Below, in pieces: positions 44,291 through 56,380 of a DNA stretch of 64,000 bases. The DNA lies in assembly GCA_016584305.1 (NCBI GenBank), contig JACEEZ010010891.1, positions 87,053 through 151,052 of the forward strand, given 5' to 3'. Source of the stretch: Chionoecetes opilio. Taxonomy: Eukaryota > Arthropoda > Malacostraca > Decapoda > Majidae. The notes under the pieces were generated by a model. It had not been told where the DNA came from, ran no database searches, and worked only from the letters and a program-made list of their open reading frames with translations. Positions within the stretch are counted from its first letter, which is position 1, and each line of letters begins with the position of its first letter. The position numbers were made by a program, and so were the translations under genes.

Positions 44291-47200
44291 GAGGGGGAAA
44301 AAAATGGAAAAAAACCCCTCCGGTCAAAACAGGGGGGAGAACCCCGAGGGTTTATTTTGGGGTTGTTGACGTTTTAAATTTGAGTTCTTTCAACAAAAAC
44401 AAACCAAGGAAAAAAAAATAAAAAAGTATGAATTAGCTCCCTTTTTGGTTCCCGTAACCGCGTTGATTTCATCAGAAAAAATGTATCACATATTAAATAT
44501 GTTGTTTAAATTTGATTTAAAGGGAAGTATTTAAATAATACATGATGTCATCAAATATCTCGCGGTAGGGGGTTACCGCCCGACAATTTTTCCCCGATGG
44601 GGCCCACGAGGGGGGAAAAAAATTGGCGCGTTCTTAAACCCCAAAAGGGGTCGGGCTTTTCCCCACGCCGGGACCCAAGGGGGGAGCACGATAAGCCCTT
44701 TCCTTTGCAACTGGGCCTTAGGCAGTGTGTCCCCTCCCTTGTAAAAACTTTTCAGCCCTTTGTCTATCTACCTCCTTTTTTCCTTCTTGCTGGAATTTTG
44801 CTCACATCAACCTATTAAAAAATCGTCCCCTTCTAGCCCTGAAAAACTACCCGTCTTATCGGGCTTTGATCTCCTGGCTTTCAAAATTTTTGAATCTAAT
44901 TAATAAAAAAAATGTTGGGTTGATGCCTATCCACACCAAAGCTGAGACTAATCTGCTTTTTTTAAAATTTGTTCACTTGATGCCCAAATCTACAGAAATC
45001 CAGTGACTCAGGGGCCACAAAATTGCCAAACCATCTGAGCTCTTTATTTTTCTGAATCGGGAAAAAGCAAATTAAATTTTGTAGATTAACTAAAAACCAA
45101 TTTTTTCATTTATGTACTCGCCCATAAGCTTTAAAAAAACTAACCCTTTTTCATAAATGACATTAAAACTGTCTCCTCTACTGTGACCTTTCCCTTTAAT
45201 AATACTATTTTGAACTAAAAAATGCGGCATTTAATCTTTTTTTTAAAAGGTTTCTTTGAAGCTAGGTGTCCTTTTAACGTCTGCGTGCATTTATTTTTTC
45301 CACCCAAATTTTCAGGGCTCTGTAGGTACGGGGGCCCTTTTTCTCCCCTTTTAATAAAATATGAAATCTCATGTTTAAAGGGGATTCAGTCCTACACCCC
45401 TTCCTAAAAAAAGTTTGGAGTAAAAAGGCCTTTGTCTCAAAAAAACCTCCCCCCCTCTGACTGACGTCTTTAAATCATACATCATCAAGTAATCATCAAT
45501 AATGATTTTTTAAATAAAAAAAAAAAAAAAATCAGCGCCGCAATTTTTTTTCTCTTTCTTCTACCCTATTTCATGTTTATTGATTGCTCTTCGAGCTTGT
45601 ATTGTATGCCTTCCCCCCCCGCGGGTTCTCGCTGCAAAAAGATGCCCTTTTTATTTGTATTCCTTTTCCCCGTCATTTTACTAATTCAAGATTTAAACCC
45701 AAAGGGGATCTTCATTTTCATCCTTTTAAATGGAAATTTTTTTACCTGTTTCAAATTTTACCCTTCCCAAAATTAAAATTGATTCAAGAGAAGATGTTGA
45801 GTTTTTAGACACCCCCAAAAACAAAATTTGGGCCTCCCCCTTTCAGCAATCTCTTAGTCTATTTTTTTGGGGGACTGGCAGCAAGCGGGGTTTTTTTAAA
45901 ACTTTTTTTTCCCCTTGATAAGTTTTTTTGGCGATGTAGAAAAAAATGATAAAAAACTCGCCTTTCTTGGCTGGGTGGGCGGGAAGGAATCGGGGGCCCA
46001 TTTGGGGGGCCCCCAAACTGTGTCTTTAAACAACGCTATACTGATTTACTATAGGGACCATCAATTTTCCCATTTATTTTTGGTCGCTTTTAGAGATTCT
46101 TACAGGGTAGTTTTAAAGGGGCCCGGTAGAACGCATTGCACTAACGTATTGTTGTAGGAAGAAAACCCGTTTTAGTTTAGTTTATTTTAAATCAGTGATA
46201 CTCCAACTTTTTTAAGATTTATATAAAAAAAAATTTTTGGGGGGGAGGGGGGTAGCAAAAGTTGTTAGCGTCCCCCGACTAGCTTTTCCCCGGTTTGACC
46301 CAAAGTTCGATACCGAGTGAGAACCATAAACCCAAATTTAAATCGGGCTGCACCGTCAGTGGCCTAGTCTAAAAAACCCCCCATGCTGCCTTTTAATCTT
46401 CGTTTGCAAGTGAATCGGGGGACAAAGGGGGGCGGATAAGATATTCAAGGGCCCACTATAAAAAATCCTCCCGGGCGCACCCAGGGGCGGGGGGCCAAAC
46501 CATAAAAGGGCCCTTTAAAGTGAACCCCCGGGGCCAACATCGGGGCCCGGGAAAGGTCACTGCCTATGGGCATAAATAAAAAAAAAAAAAAAAAAAAAAA
46601 TGGTAAGTGGTCAAATGATGATATAAAAATAAAAAAGCTTCGATTTTTTTTATACTGTCATTCTTTAGGAAAAAAACTTTTAAAACTCTATTTACAATAG
46701 TTAGCTTATTTTTTTCAAATAAAAAATCTTTTAGATAAAAAAAATATATTACTTGACCCAAAAGATTTCCCCGTGTCCCTATATTTTTCTTTTATTTTGA
46801 AAATCATTAGAATCTTTAACTTTTTTCTCTCTACTAAAATTTTTTCCTACAATAGGATAGCTGGGGGCATTATCTAAAAGGGGGGTATGCATACTCTGCC
46901 GTTAAAAAAATTGCTTTGGGTTTTCCAAAAAACATGTGACCATAGTGTAAAAAAAAATTTCCTAAGCATCAATTACCTAAAAAAAATGTAGGGGCGCGCG
47001 CACAGCCCTTCCTCACAGAAAATTAAAATAAATACAAAAGTTAGAGCAATTTTTCTTATGTTTTGGGTAGAGAAAAAAAAATTTAATTTACTTCCAAAAA
47101 ATTTAAAACGACTTCACGTCAGAAGGCAGAGATAATTCCTAGACAGTTAGCTGCCCGGGAATAGCATTTAGAAACTAGGTTTGAGAGAAAGTAAAAGCTT

Positions 47201-48230
47201 GAATAGCTTTTAAATTAATAGGACAAAGGGTTTAAATTTGGAAGCCTGAATAGTTTTAAATTTACTGGGGAAAAAGGGCAAGATGAACCCGAAACCAGCT
47301 TTAAAAAGCTTTTCGGTTTCCCAATTGGGGGACGATTTTCCCAAAGGGTTTTGGGGACTTTCCCCGGGTTTTTCAGTATTGGGACAAAGGGAAAGGGATG
47401 AAGCCAAATACCCTTATCCCCACTTAATTAAATAAAATATTAGTTTTTGCGTTTTTGACCCAATTTCATGAACCCAGTTTACAAGTTTACATGTTTTAAT
47501 TGATGATATATAAAGGGGACTTCGGGGAATATGAATTTTAAATGAAGTTTAAAAGGGTTTGGGGAAACCAAAATATTTAAAAAACGATAATGACAATAAT
47601 GAAAATTTTAAATTACTGATAAATGATTAAAAAATAAGGGAATAATACTACTAATACAAAAGGGGACTAATAAAAAAAAAAAATTTTTAATGATAATAAT
47701 AAAATAAAAATAATAATGATAATGTACTTTTACTGTAGGGCCTTAGCAAGGATATTTTTGGAAACCCCAAATTTTTTTTGCCCGCGGGCATTAAAGGATG
47801 ACGCAGCGCGGAAGTCGGGCCCAAAGGTCAGAAAAGGGAAATTTAAGTTTGGGGTGGTTCCCGGGCCCCAGACAGACCCGTGTGCCTGTCTGGCAGTCCC
47901 CTCCAAGGGTGCGGGAGAAATAGACAGAAAATTTTGCCCCTCCCAAAAATACGTTAACAGTATTAAAAAGTTGTTGGGGGCCCTTTTGGGAAACCCATAA
48001 ATTTGTGTCTGAGTAGAGTTAAATTAAAAAAACCCCTACAGTGCAAAACCCCAAAATCATGTTTGGATGTCGTTGGTCATTGGTCAAAGGTTGGGGGTTA
48101 GCCCCCACGTACCGTGTGATTCCAGGGGGCCCGGCCCAACATTTTGAGGGCATAAGCATACCAACCCTTTAAAAAGGGGACGTAGGGGTTGGGCCGTACG
48201 GTAGTAAAATTTGAATATCGACCCCCCAAA
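44291..48230. other. No gene recognised; homopolymer-rich, probably low-accuracy sequence
   Basis: About 3.9 kb with frequent AAAA/TTTT/CCCC/GGGG runs and no family that I can recognise on either strand. The open frames (for example 94 codons at 47,716-48,000) show no similarity to known domains. Confidence 0.5.
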
Positions 48231-48242
48231 CAAAAAACAAAA

Positions 48243-48345
48243 CCCCAAAAACCCCACGCGCGCGCGCACGCACACCCCACGCAATACACACACCACGCAC
48301 ACACAACACACGAACACACACGCACACTCACGCGCACCAAACCCC
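48243..48345. repeat. CA/CG dinucleotide tract
   Basis: Interrupted (CA)n with CGCGCGCG. The cysteine/valine frames on the minus strand are artefacts. Confidence 0.85.
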
Positions 48346-50684
48346 AAAGCATGCATGCAGCCTTCCCCAAAACACTTACACACGCACAACAAAAAGGGAA
48401 ATCCATGAATCACGGGGGTTAGTGAAAAAGGGACGGCGTCCGCAGAGGTTTTTCCTGTAATCAATACTCCTAAGGGAAGGGTCCCACGAATATTTCCCAA
48501 AATGATGGAACTATTCAAAAAAAAAAATTTATGCTAGTTTAACACTTTGAGCAAGGGTTGTGACAAAAAATTTTTTAAAGAAAGCAGAAAAAAAAGAAAG
48601 TTATGGCTGATTTTCCCCCCCCCCCCCCCCGGGGAAAATATCCCCTACATTTTTTTTTGATATTTACTGGCCTAAAGGGAAAATGGGAAACCCCTCCCGT
48701 CCCTCTCGGGGAGACAAGGGTCGTCTCAAAGCCCCAGTAGTGAGGAAATAGAGGGAGAAGGGGGTCGCTGCTCGTTTTCTCAGCCTTCCCCCATTTCTGC
48801 TCCCTCCAGGGCCATTTTCCATTTTTTTAGCCGGGGGTTGATTTTACCTCACGCTTTCTACCCCCTCCACCACCATGCCCGAGGACATCAAGGGATATAA
48901 AGTGGTCAGAAAAAAAGAGAGAATGCGGGCTGTAGGTTTAGCAAACTGTCCATGGCGTCTGACAGTAGCACCCTTTTTTGACTAGTACCTTTGCGGAAAA
49001 GTGGGGGCTAGATACCAGTTGTCAATAACACTTCAAGATGATAGAAAAGCGTGGCTCGAGAGTAAACAAACAAAAACCCGCACTGCTCAGATTCACTGAG
49101 CCTCGAGGTTTAAAGGGGGGAGGGGGCTTTTTAAAACCGCGCGTCTTTAAGCCTCCTACTGAAAAATTGGGTTTTTTCCAGTTTTCCTTTAAACTTCGCA
49201 CTATTGTACCGAATTTAATAAACAAAAATATCATTGAAAAGAAAAAAAAAAGATGTGATTTTCTCATCTTAGTTTTTTTTTAATTTGGGGAAAAATGGGC
49301 AAATAATAGCATATACATTTAAAAGAAAAAAAAAAAACTAAAAAAAAGCTTTAAAAAATTTTTGAAGAAAAAAATTCAAAAATTTTTAAAAGATTAATCG
49401 TTTTGGGTATGTTGTGATGTTTTATTTGAAATTTTTTTATCAAAAGCAAGTCATTGAATTTAAAAAACGTTTTTAACAGTTTAATTTTTTTAAAAAAAAT
49501 GGGTTTTTTTTTTAGTTATGTATCGAGCTATGGAATTGAAAAGAGCTAGGATTATTTCAGAAATTAGGGGTACTTTTGACAAATCATGACAATTTACCGG
49601 TAATTAAAAAAATGGTGTGACGCTTTCCCTTTAAAAATAATTTTTTGCCTAAAAACCCCCCTTTTAAAAACATTCAAACGAATGTGACCAAGCCCCTTTC
49701 CACCTCGTTTTTTTTGCGATTTTATAGCCTACTTTCATCAAAATTGAATTTAGTTTCGGCTACCCAGACAGACCCCGACAGGGCAGGGGCAAACAGACAG
49801 GGCACCGGTAATCTATAGTTTATTAGACAAAAGGGAGTAAAAAATGTAGTTTAGCTTCCCAACATGATTTGGGAGGTTTGGGAAGTTTTCTACATATGCA
49901 GGGCTTTGCAGTTTTCACCCTGGGTTTTCCCGTAAATTAGGATACATTTCTACCTTTTTTGCAGAAATTTAAATCACGTATTTGTTTTTATTTGGCAAAT
50001 TTACGATGTGGTTTTTTTTAAAAAAGTAAACATATGCACCCCCTTTTCATTAATTGTTTAAGAGTAACAATTTTTTTCCTTTTATAATTATTAATTTTGT
50101 CTTTTTGGGGTTTTGCATCATTTCCCTTTTTTTTTATTTGCCCCTTTCCCTTTGGCCCAAATTTTTAACTTTTGATACTGCGGGTTGGGGTTTTAAGGGA
50201 AACCCGCATAAATTAATATAAAGTATTAAAAAATGGGGTAAAAATATCGTGAGTATGGCTTAAACCCTTTTTAAAAAAAGTTTATAAACCTAATGCTTGG
50301 CCCCCGAATTTGGTGTGAAAGGCCGAAGTTTTGAGTCCCTTTTAAATACCACATGGGAAACATTTATTCATGATTAGGTCTATTTAAAATTTGGGGTTTG
50401 GGGGTTTTACGAAAATTTAAAATATTTTAAAGGGCCTATATAATATTAAAAATAATTTAGTGACATGTGTTTACTTTAGGCAACGAGATTTCTACTCCTA
50501 CCCTACGCTTTCCCTTTTTTGTATAGTAAATGTGTTGCCTTATTTTAAGTCGTATAATAAAAATAGTTTTTACGACAAGTAAGGGGTTTTATTTTTTTGG
50601 GTAAATGTGCACCCTGAAAAAGTAGGCTTTATTACCAAAAAATATAAAAAAGTAGTTTTGTAATAGGCATTTTCATTTTTTGGG
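48346..50684. other. No gene recognised
   Basis: AT-rich and homopolymer-rich, with a C-run (48,614-48,631). No coding similarity. Confidence 0.5.
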
Positions 50685-52390
50685 AGGGTAAGCCCTTAAA
50701 AAACAAAAAATTTTTAAATTTGGCCTGCCCAAATTTCCCAGGAAAATGGGAAATTTTTAAGACGAATTTTTCTTTCCATTTTTTCATTTGGAAACAATTC
50801 TTATAGCAAAAACGCCCCCTTTTATATTTCACCCTATCAAATAATGGGTAAATGGTACGCAGTGTCCCGGGTTTGGGCCTGGTTTTTGAACATGCACCAA
50901 TATGAGTTCCCAAAAGACAGCGTGGTAAGCTTTTGGGTCGTTTGGGACTTCAGGGATACAAACCAGTGTCACAGCCTCTACGGTTGGGCCCAAAACGGTC
51001 CATCAGTCCTTCTTAGACCTGAAGAAAGGGGATGGTCACCCGGTGGTGGGCCCGAGCCCGGATGAACCCGTTTTTGGCCCGCCCGCCCCCCCCACTGGGT
51101 TTCGCAGCCTCCCCGTCACCTGCTTCACGACCCTTTTGGGGTCTGAGGTGGATTTGAAAACTCCGGAAAAACCCCGAAGGCTTTTTCCCGGATCTCCTGG
51201 GGTCTGATCCCGGACAGTGAAAAAAGGGGAATGCCCGGGTCGTGCACCTTTGGGCCCGGCTGGCCAGTGAAACAGTGTTGCAAGTGGTTTGGGTGAACAA
51301 ACCCAGCTTGGGTGTGATGCGAGGGCTTACCCCTTTTGGGGTCCCCCTTTTCTCCTCGCCCCGCCCTCCGCTTCAAAAAACTGGGGGCACGGCGGGAAAA
51401 AGCGGCGTCCTCACTTGACCGCCATCAACGAGAGGAAGGGAAAATCTAGTGTGCGAATGATGCCCCCTGTTTTGGCACGTAGGTACAGTGTTTGGGGCCT
51501 TCTTGGGCTGCGACCCCATCACCTTTTAAACTGCGTGAGGATGTGCTTGGGGCCGTCCTCTAGTCTGTGGGGAACCTTGATGGCGAGTAGAGTTTGAAGT
51601 AAAACCTCAGGCCGTACTTGGGCTAGGGTTTCCGGGGGTTTGTTCTTTGCCAGTCAGGGCCCGGTTTTGGTCCCCATGTACACGAGCCCACTGGGCTGTG
51701 GTGAGCCATTTTGGGGTGGGGAACCTTGCCACACTTTATCTCCTGCAGCCGGACGGGAGAACGCCCCCCCCTTCCCCAGTCTGGAACCCGCTGGTAGGAG
51801 ACCTGTGGTCAGGGGGGGGGGGGGGGGGAAAAATGGTTTTTACCCGGATATACTCCGGGGATCTCCTTTAGATCTTCATCGCCCCGGCAATCCTCTGAAA
51901 AATGCGGGTTTTACGGGATCTATTACGCTGGGGCAGCAGAATGCCCCACTGGACCCGGTGAAAAAACCCCGTGTAGATTTAGGTAGGCCCCCTTGATGGG
52001 TGATAAGGTGGCGCGGGGCAACTGTTTGTGTGCAACACGGGTATACTCCCGAAGAGCTTGCGTCCCCGCATCTTCTCCAAAAAGGGCGTGGGGTATACCC
52101 TTCCCCCCCGTGTTTGGGCCCCAGTTGAGTAAACCCTTTCATTACGGACAGTGAGTCGGGGGAAATCGTTAAAGGGACCCGCAAAATGATAAAAAGGGGA
52201 CCTGAAACCCAAAATTGAACGCAGGCTTCTCCGGTTTGGGACCCCGGGGCCTTGGTCAAAGTGAAAGGTACCTTTTCCCGATGGCTCCCCCTGTCACGGA
52301 CTAAAGCTCCTCCCTGAAACAACCTTTGGGGGCAAATTTTCCATAGCGGGCGGGACCCTCGCCCGGGGCTTGTCCTTCCTCCCATCGTAA
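50685..52390 (-). mobile_element. Copy 2 of the 10.5-13.6 kb TIR transposon (right part missing)
   Basis: Begins AGGGTAAGCCCTTAAAAAAC, a corrupted form of the copy 1 left end. It then follows copy 1 from about 10,545 to about 12,170 in the same order (for example GGTGGTGGGCCCGAGCCCGG and GCGTGAGGATGTGCTTGGGG). The 12,180-13,440 portion of copy 1 is absent. Differences from copy 1 are dominated by run-length changes, so the transposase frame is shattered. Confidence 0.85.
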
Positions 52391-52419
52391 CCCAAAAAAA
52401 TATTTTTGGGACCCTGGTT

Positions 52420-52776
52420 TTGGGTTTTGCCGTTTTAACAAATTTTTTTTTTTTAACTTTGGCCCTTAAGCATTGGGATGGATGCCAATTTCCTATGTTT
52501 AAAAAGGGAATTTTAAGGGCGAAATTTTTTCTCCTTTTATTTTTGCATTTTTAGAATTTTACTAGCAAAATTTGCACCCTTTTAAACTATGTTTTGTTTT
52601 ATAAATATTTAAAAAACCATTTTTTTTATAGCACGAATGCTCAAACCCCAAAAAATTTAAGAGGGGAAAAAAAACCCTTAAAATTCTTTTTTTAAAAAAG
52701 AAGGGCACCTGACCCAATTCCCCCCCCCCAAATAATATATATTTCACTTTTCCCTTGGACCTACGGCGGGACCCTA
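52420..52776. mobile_element. MITE-like derivative of the same transposon family
   Basis: A second left-end-like sequence (TTTTGCCGTTTTAAC ... GATGCCAATTTCCTATG ... AGCAAAATTTGCACCC) starts near 52,420. A right end (TATTTCACTTT ... ACGGCGGGACCCTA) stops at 52,776. Both termini within 357 bp and no coding sequence suggest a MITE. An alternative is the internally deleted remainder of copy 2 itself with a duplicated left end. Confidence 0.6.
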
Positions 52777-53689
52777 TTTATTAGGGTAATTTGCATGTGT
52801 GTACAGGGAGGGATAAACCCCGTCGGGCAGACATCTTCCCTGCCCCAAAATTATTTTTGTAAACAGATAAAAAATGGGTCCAACTCGGTGATGAGAAGGA
52901 ACCCGTTCTTACCAGTTTTCCCGTAATCCACGAATATTCCATTGGAGGATTGAAAAACATTTTTTTTTTTTGTGTATGAAACTGCAGTAGAAGCCCTTTC
53001 GGCTTGTAGACCCCCCCCCCCCTGCGGGGATTTGAAAGTCCGCATCTTTTTTCTTTATTGTAAAAAGATGGGGAAACTACTTTTCCCCCACTTTTTCCAG
53101 ATGTTGATTTTGGGTTTGTGTTATTAGTGTTTAAAGGGGGTCTACCCCGAGGGCCCGCAAAAAAAGTAGTAGATACCGTATGTCCCACCAAAGGGTGCTG
53201 GGGTTATTTTCAGAAGGTTTAATTTTTTACTAATAGCTCCCGGGAAACTCTTGAAACTTGGGGATTAGCATGGTTCAAATAATTTGGGGGGCCATATGTT
53301 GTAAATCACCTTCGCCATCAGGTGATGTATAGCTGTGTCGCTAGCCCCTTCAGTGGCCCGGGAACAAACGGCATTGAATTTTTTGTCATGACAGGGACTC
53401 TCCCCAAAAATCAGCAGTTTTAGCTTTTCCAAAATTTCCCCCCCCTCCTGCTCAAACCCTTAGAGAGTTTAGGGCCCGGGGGGAAAACCCAAAGACTCTA
53501 AGGGCTCAGGGAGATGCGGGGTTCGCTTCTTAGATTCCTTAGTAGGATGGTTTTTTGGGGGAAACCCGTTTTGTTTTGGGGATTTTAGTGAAAAGAAAAG
53601 CAAAAAAACCCCAAGGCGGGGGTTAAAAACTATAGTTTTTGCTGTTTCCCTGTTACGTGGGCGTTTGGGGGTCAATGACGTCACAGTGG
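52777..53689. other. No gene recognised
   Basis: Homopolymer-rich sequence with no coding similarity on either strand. Confidence 0.45.
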
Positions 53690-53821
53690 ACGTCACCCCG
53701 TCACCCCGCAGTCCCGGACAAAGAGTTGGGAGCTCCCAATAAAAGGACCCTTTCCCCTAACTACGTCACGGTTTGTTTACATCGGTGCATTGGGGGATAA
53801 GTCGGGGGCGCCGCGGTGGAC

Positions 53822-54225
53822 CTACGAAGGGAAAACTACGGCGATGGAAGAATTTAGAGTTATTTTGCGCGAAATTGATATTCCAGGAGCTATATTACTG
53901 TGCTCTGTTCTCGCTGAAACACTATAGAGAAGACCTGAGGTAATGGCTGATGTGCAGAGGCTTCTAAACCAAGAAAACAGAGTCATAACAAGCCTCGTCA
54001 AAAGTTAAGCAACTGGTAGGTACGTAATGTGTCCCTACCACTTGCATACTTCTTAATGAGACTCTGCTGTGACTGTTTTCCTGGTTTAGAAGCCTTTGCA
54101 CATCAACCATCACCTTAGGTCTTCTCTATATTGTCAGCGAGCACGGAATATAGCACCTGGAATATCAATTTCGCCCAAAACAACTCGAAATTTTTTCATC
54201 GTCGTAGTCTTCTCTTTGTAGGTTT
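53822..54225. repeat. 400-bp palindrome in the left arm
   Basis: 53,822-54,025 and 54,026-54,225 are inverted copies meeting near GGTAGGTACGTAATG / TGTCCCTACCA. Shared words include CTGATGTGCAGAGGCTTCTA and GATATTCCAGGAGCTATATT. Confidence 0.88.
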
Positions 54226-54403
54226 GTACATATTTTTATTCATGGTTATGATAGTATTAAAATACCTTATTAATTGAGTTCCTTTTGTTGTCTTTCCTCA
54301 TAATAAGTAGTGGTACATCATGGTTTAAGTGTTACTTGACGAGCCAATGATTACTCTTGATTCTATACCAACATCACCAACCTTTGCTTTGATTTATCTT
54401 ATT

Positions 54404-54542
54404 ATTCCATCGGTATCCGGTCATTTCGCCCACATGCCATTTCGCCACACCATGGAGTCATTTCGCCCACAGGTCAATTCCCCCACACTATGGAGTCATT
54501 TCGCCCACACTATGGAGTCATTTCGCCCACACTATGGAGTCT
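54404..54542. repeat. TCATTTCGCCCACACTATGG minisatellite, left arm
   Basis: About five units of 21-24 bp, preceded by CGGTATCCGG. It is mirrored at 55,525-55,665. Confidence 0.9.
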
Positions 54543-54544
54543 AG

Positions 54545-54722
54545 GAGCTAGGAGGTTAGGTTATATTTGTTTAGTGTGTCGAGAACCCCCCCAACCCCCC
54601 GCTAGGAGGTTAGGTTAGATTTGTTTAGGTTAGTTTAGGGTAGGTTAGATTTGGGTAGTTTAGGTTAGATTTGGTTGGGTTAGGTTAGGTTAGATTTGGT
54701 TAGGTTAGGATAGGTTAGATTT
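54545..54722. repeat. GTTAGGTTAGATTTG-type repeat, left arm
   Basis: Repeats of TTAGGTTAGATTTGG and TTAGGTTAGG. They are mirrored as CCTAACC words at 55,345-55,515. Similar to the arthropod TTAGG telomere unit but interspersed with ATTTG. Confidence 0.85.
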
Positions 54723-54935
54723 GGCACGGATGGGTAATGTCACCGTGGTTATGCAACTTGTTTATGGATGGAGTAATAAGATAAATCAAAGCAAAATCTA
54801 ACCTAACCATTACCGTCGGCGAGTTTTCCCGAGTTGTGTAGGGATAAAAATATCGGTAGACGACAGTACCAGGTACCATGAGGCAAGGATGGGTAATGTC
54901 ACCGTGGTTATGCAACTTGTTTATGGATGGAGTGG

Positions 54936-55105
54936 TTACCGGTCATTTCGCCCACACGTCAATTCCCCCACAAGACAATTCGCCCACATGTAAGAGTCAA
55001 TTCGCCCACTCTAAAGTCAATTCGCCCACACGATCCATGTCACGGAGTCATGTAACTATATCTTCCTCTGGCAGAAATGGAATGAACCACCAGCAACCTT
55101 GGGCG
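54936..55105. repeat. Central TTTCGCCCACA element
   Basis: TACCGGTCATTTCGCCCACA begins a series matching 16,020-16,260 in order, including CACGATCCATGTCA...GGAGTCATGTAA. It lies in the unpaired centre of the large inverted repeat. Confidence 0.85.
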
Positions 55106-55344
55106 AAATGACGGTAAATTTCTAGTGTTTGCCCATACTCTCCCACTTCCCCCAAACAAGTTTGGGGACCTGTGGGAATGCGGGGTTTTCGGGTGGGGAA
55201 CAAATTATGCGTCGGAAACACGTAATTAAAGAGTTGTGTAAGGGGGGGTAAAATTCCCTAGATCTAGGGTAATTTCCTTATATCTAGAGACAATTGCCTA
55301 ACCAAACCAAAATTAACCTACCCTAGCAAGGGGGCTTGACCCAC

Positions 55345-55665
55345 CGATAACCTAACCTAACCAAATCTAACCTATCCTAACCTAACCAAATCTAACCTAA
55401 CCTAAACTACCCAAATCTAACCTACCCTAACCTAACCTAAACAAATCTAACCTAGCCTCCTAGCGGAGGGTTGGGGGGGTTCTCGACACACTAAACAAAT
55501 ATAACCTAACCTCCTAGCTCCTAGACTCCAGTGTGGGCGAAATGACTCCATAGTGTGGGCGAAATAACTCCATGGTGTGGCGAAATGACTCCATGGTGTG
55601 GCGAAATGACTCCATGGTGTGGCGAAATGGCATGTGGGCGAAATGACCGGATACCGATGGAGTAA
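55345..55665. repeat. CCTAACC block and minisatellite, right arm
   Basis: Inverted counterpart of 54,404-54,722: CCAAATCTAACCTAACC repeats followed by CATGGTGTGGCGAAATGACT units. Confidence 0.88.
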
Positions 55666-55839
55666 TAAGATAAATCAAAGCAAAGGTTGGTGATGTCGGT
55701 ATAGACTCAAGAGTATTCATTGGCTCGTCAAGTAACACTTAAACCATGATGTACCACTACTTATTATGAGGAAAGACAACAAAAGGAACTCAATTAATAA
55801 GGTATTTTACTACTATCATAACCATGCATATATACAACC

Positions 55840-56245
55840 TACAAAGAGAAGAAGACTACGACGCTGAAAAAATTTCGAGTTGTTTTGGGCAAAATTGATA
55901 TTCCAGGTGCTATATTTCTATGCTCGCTGACAATATAGAGAAAACCTAAGGTGATGGTTGATGTGCAAAGGCTTCTAAACCAGGAAAACAGTCACATCAG
56001 TCTCATTAAGAAGTAAGCAAGTGGTAGGGACACATTACGTACCTACCAGTTGCTTACCTTTTGACGAGGCTCTGTTATGACTCTGTTTTCTTGGTTTAGA
56101 AGCCTCTGCACATCAGCCATTACCTCAGGTCTTCTCAATAGTGTTCTCAGCGAGAACAGGGCACAGTAATATAGCACCTGGAATATCAATTTCGCGCAAA
56201 ATAATTATAAATTCTTCCATCGCCGTAGTTTTCCCTTCGTAGGTC
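55840..56245. repeat. 400-bp palindrome in the right arm
   Basis: 55,840-56,045 and 56,046-56,245 are inverted copies, forming the counterpart of 53,822-54,225. One orientation reads AMEEFIIILREIDIPGAILL in an open frame (56,125-56,322, minus), possibly a captured coding fragment. Confidence 0.88.
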
Positions 56246-56380
56246 CACCCGCGGCGACCCCGACTTATCCCCACAATGCACCGATGTAAGCAAACCGTGA
56301 CGTAGTTATGTCTGGGGCCCATTGAGCCTGGGATGCGCGTCTCTCAAGGTCACTGACGTCATCACTGCTCCAGCAGGTGG

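Larger units (their letters stand above)
53690..56380. repeat. Large inverted repeat, arms about 1.03 kb
   Basis: 53,690-54,722 and 55,345-56,380 are inverted copies in the same internal order: TGACGTCA-rich outer edge, a 400-bp palindrome, an AT-richer spacer, a TTTCGCCCACA minisatellite and a TTAGG-like block. The 620-bp centre holds another TTTCGCCCACA copy. Arms differ by scattered substitutions and indels, so this is not a simple assembly reflection of one sequence. Confidence 0.88.

Noticed and set aside
54545..54722. Interstitial telomere (TTAGG)n
   Set aside because: The units are mixed with ATTTG and are part of an inverted repeat; no run of pure TTAGG long enough for a telomeric array.
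53690..56380. Assembly artefact by reflection of a single-stranded read
   Set aside because: The arms differ by many substitutions and indels and have different outer flanks, so a simple reflection is unlikely, although reads should be checked.
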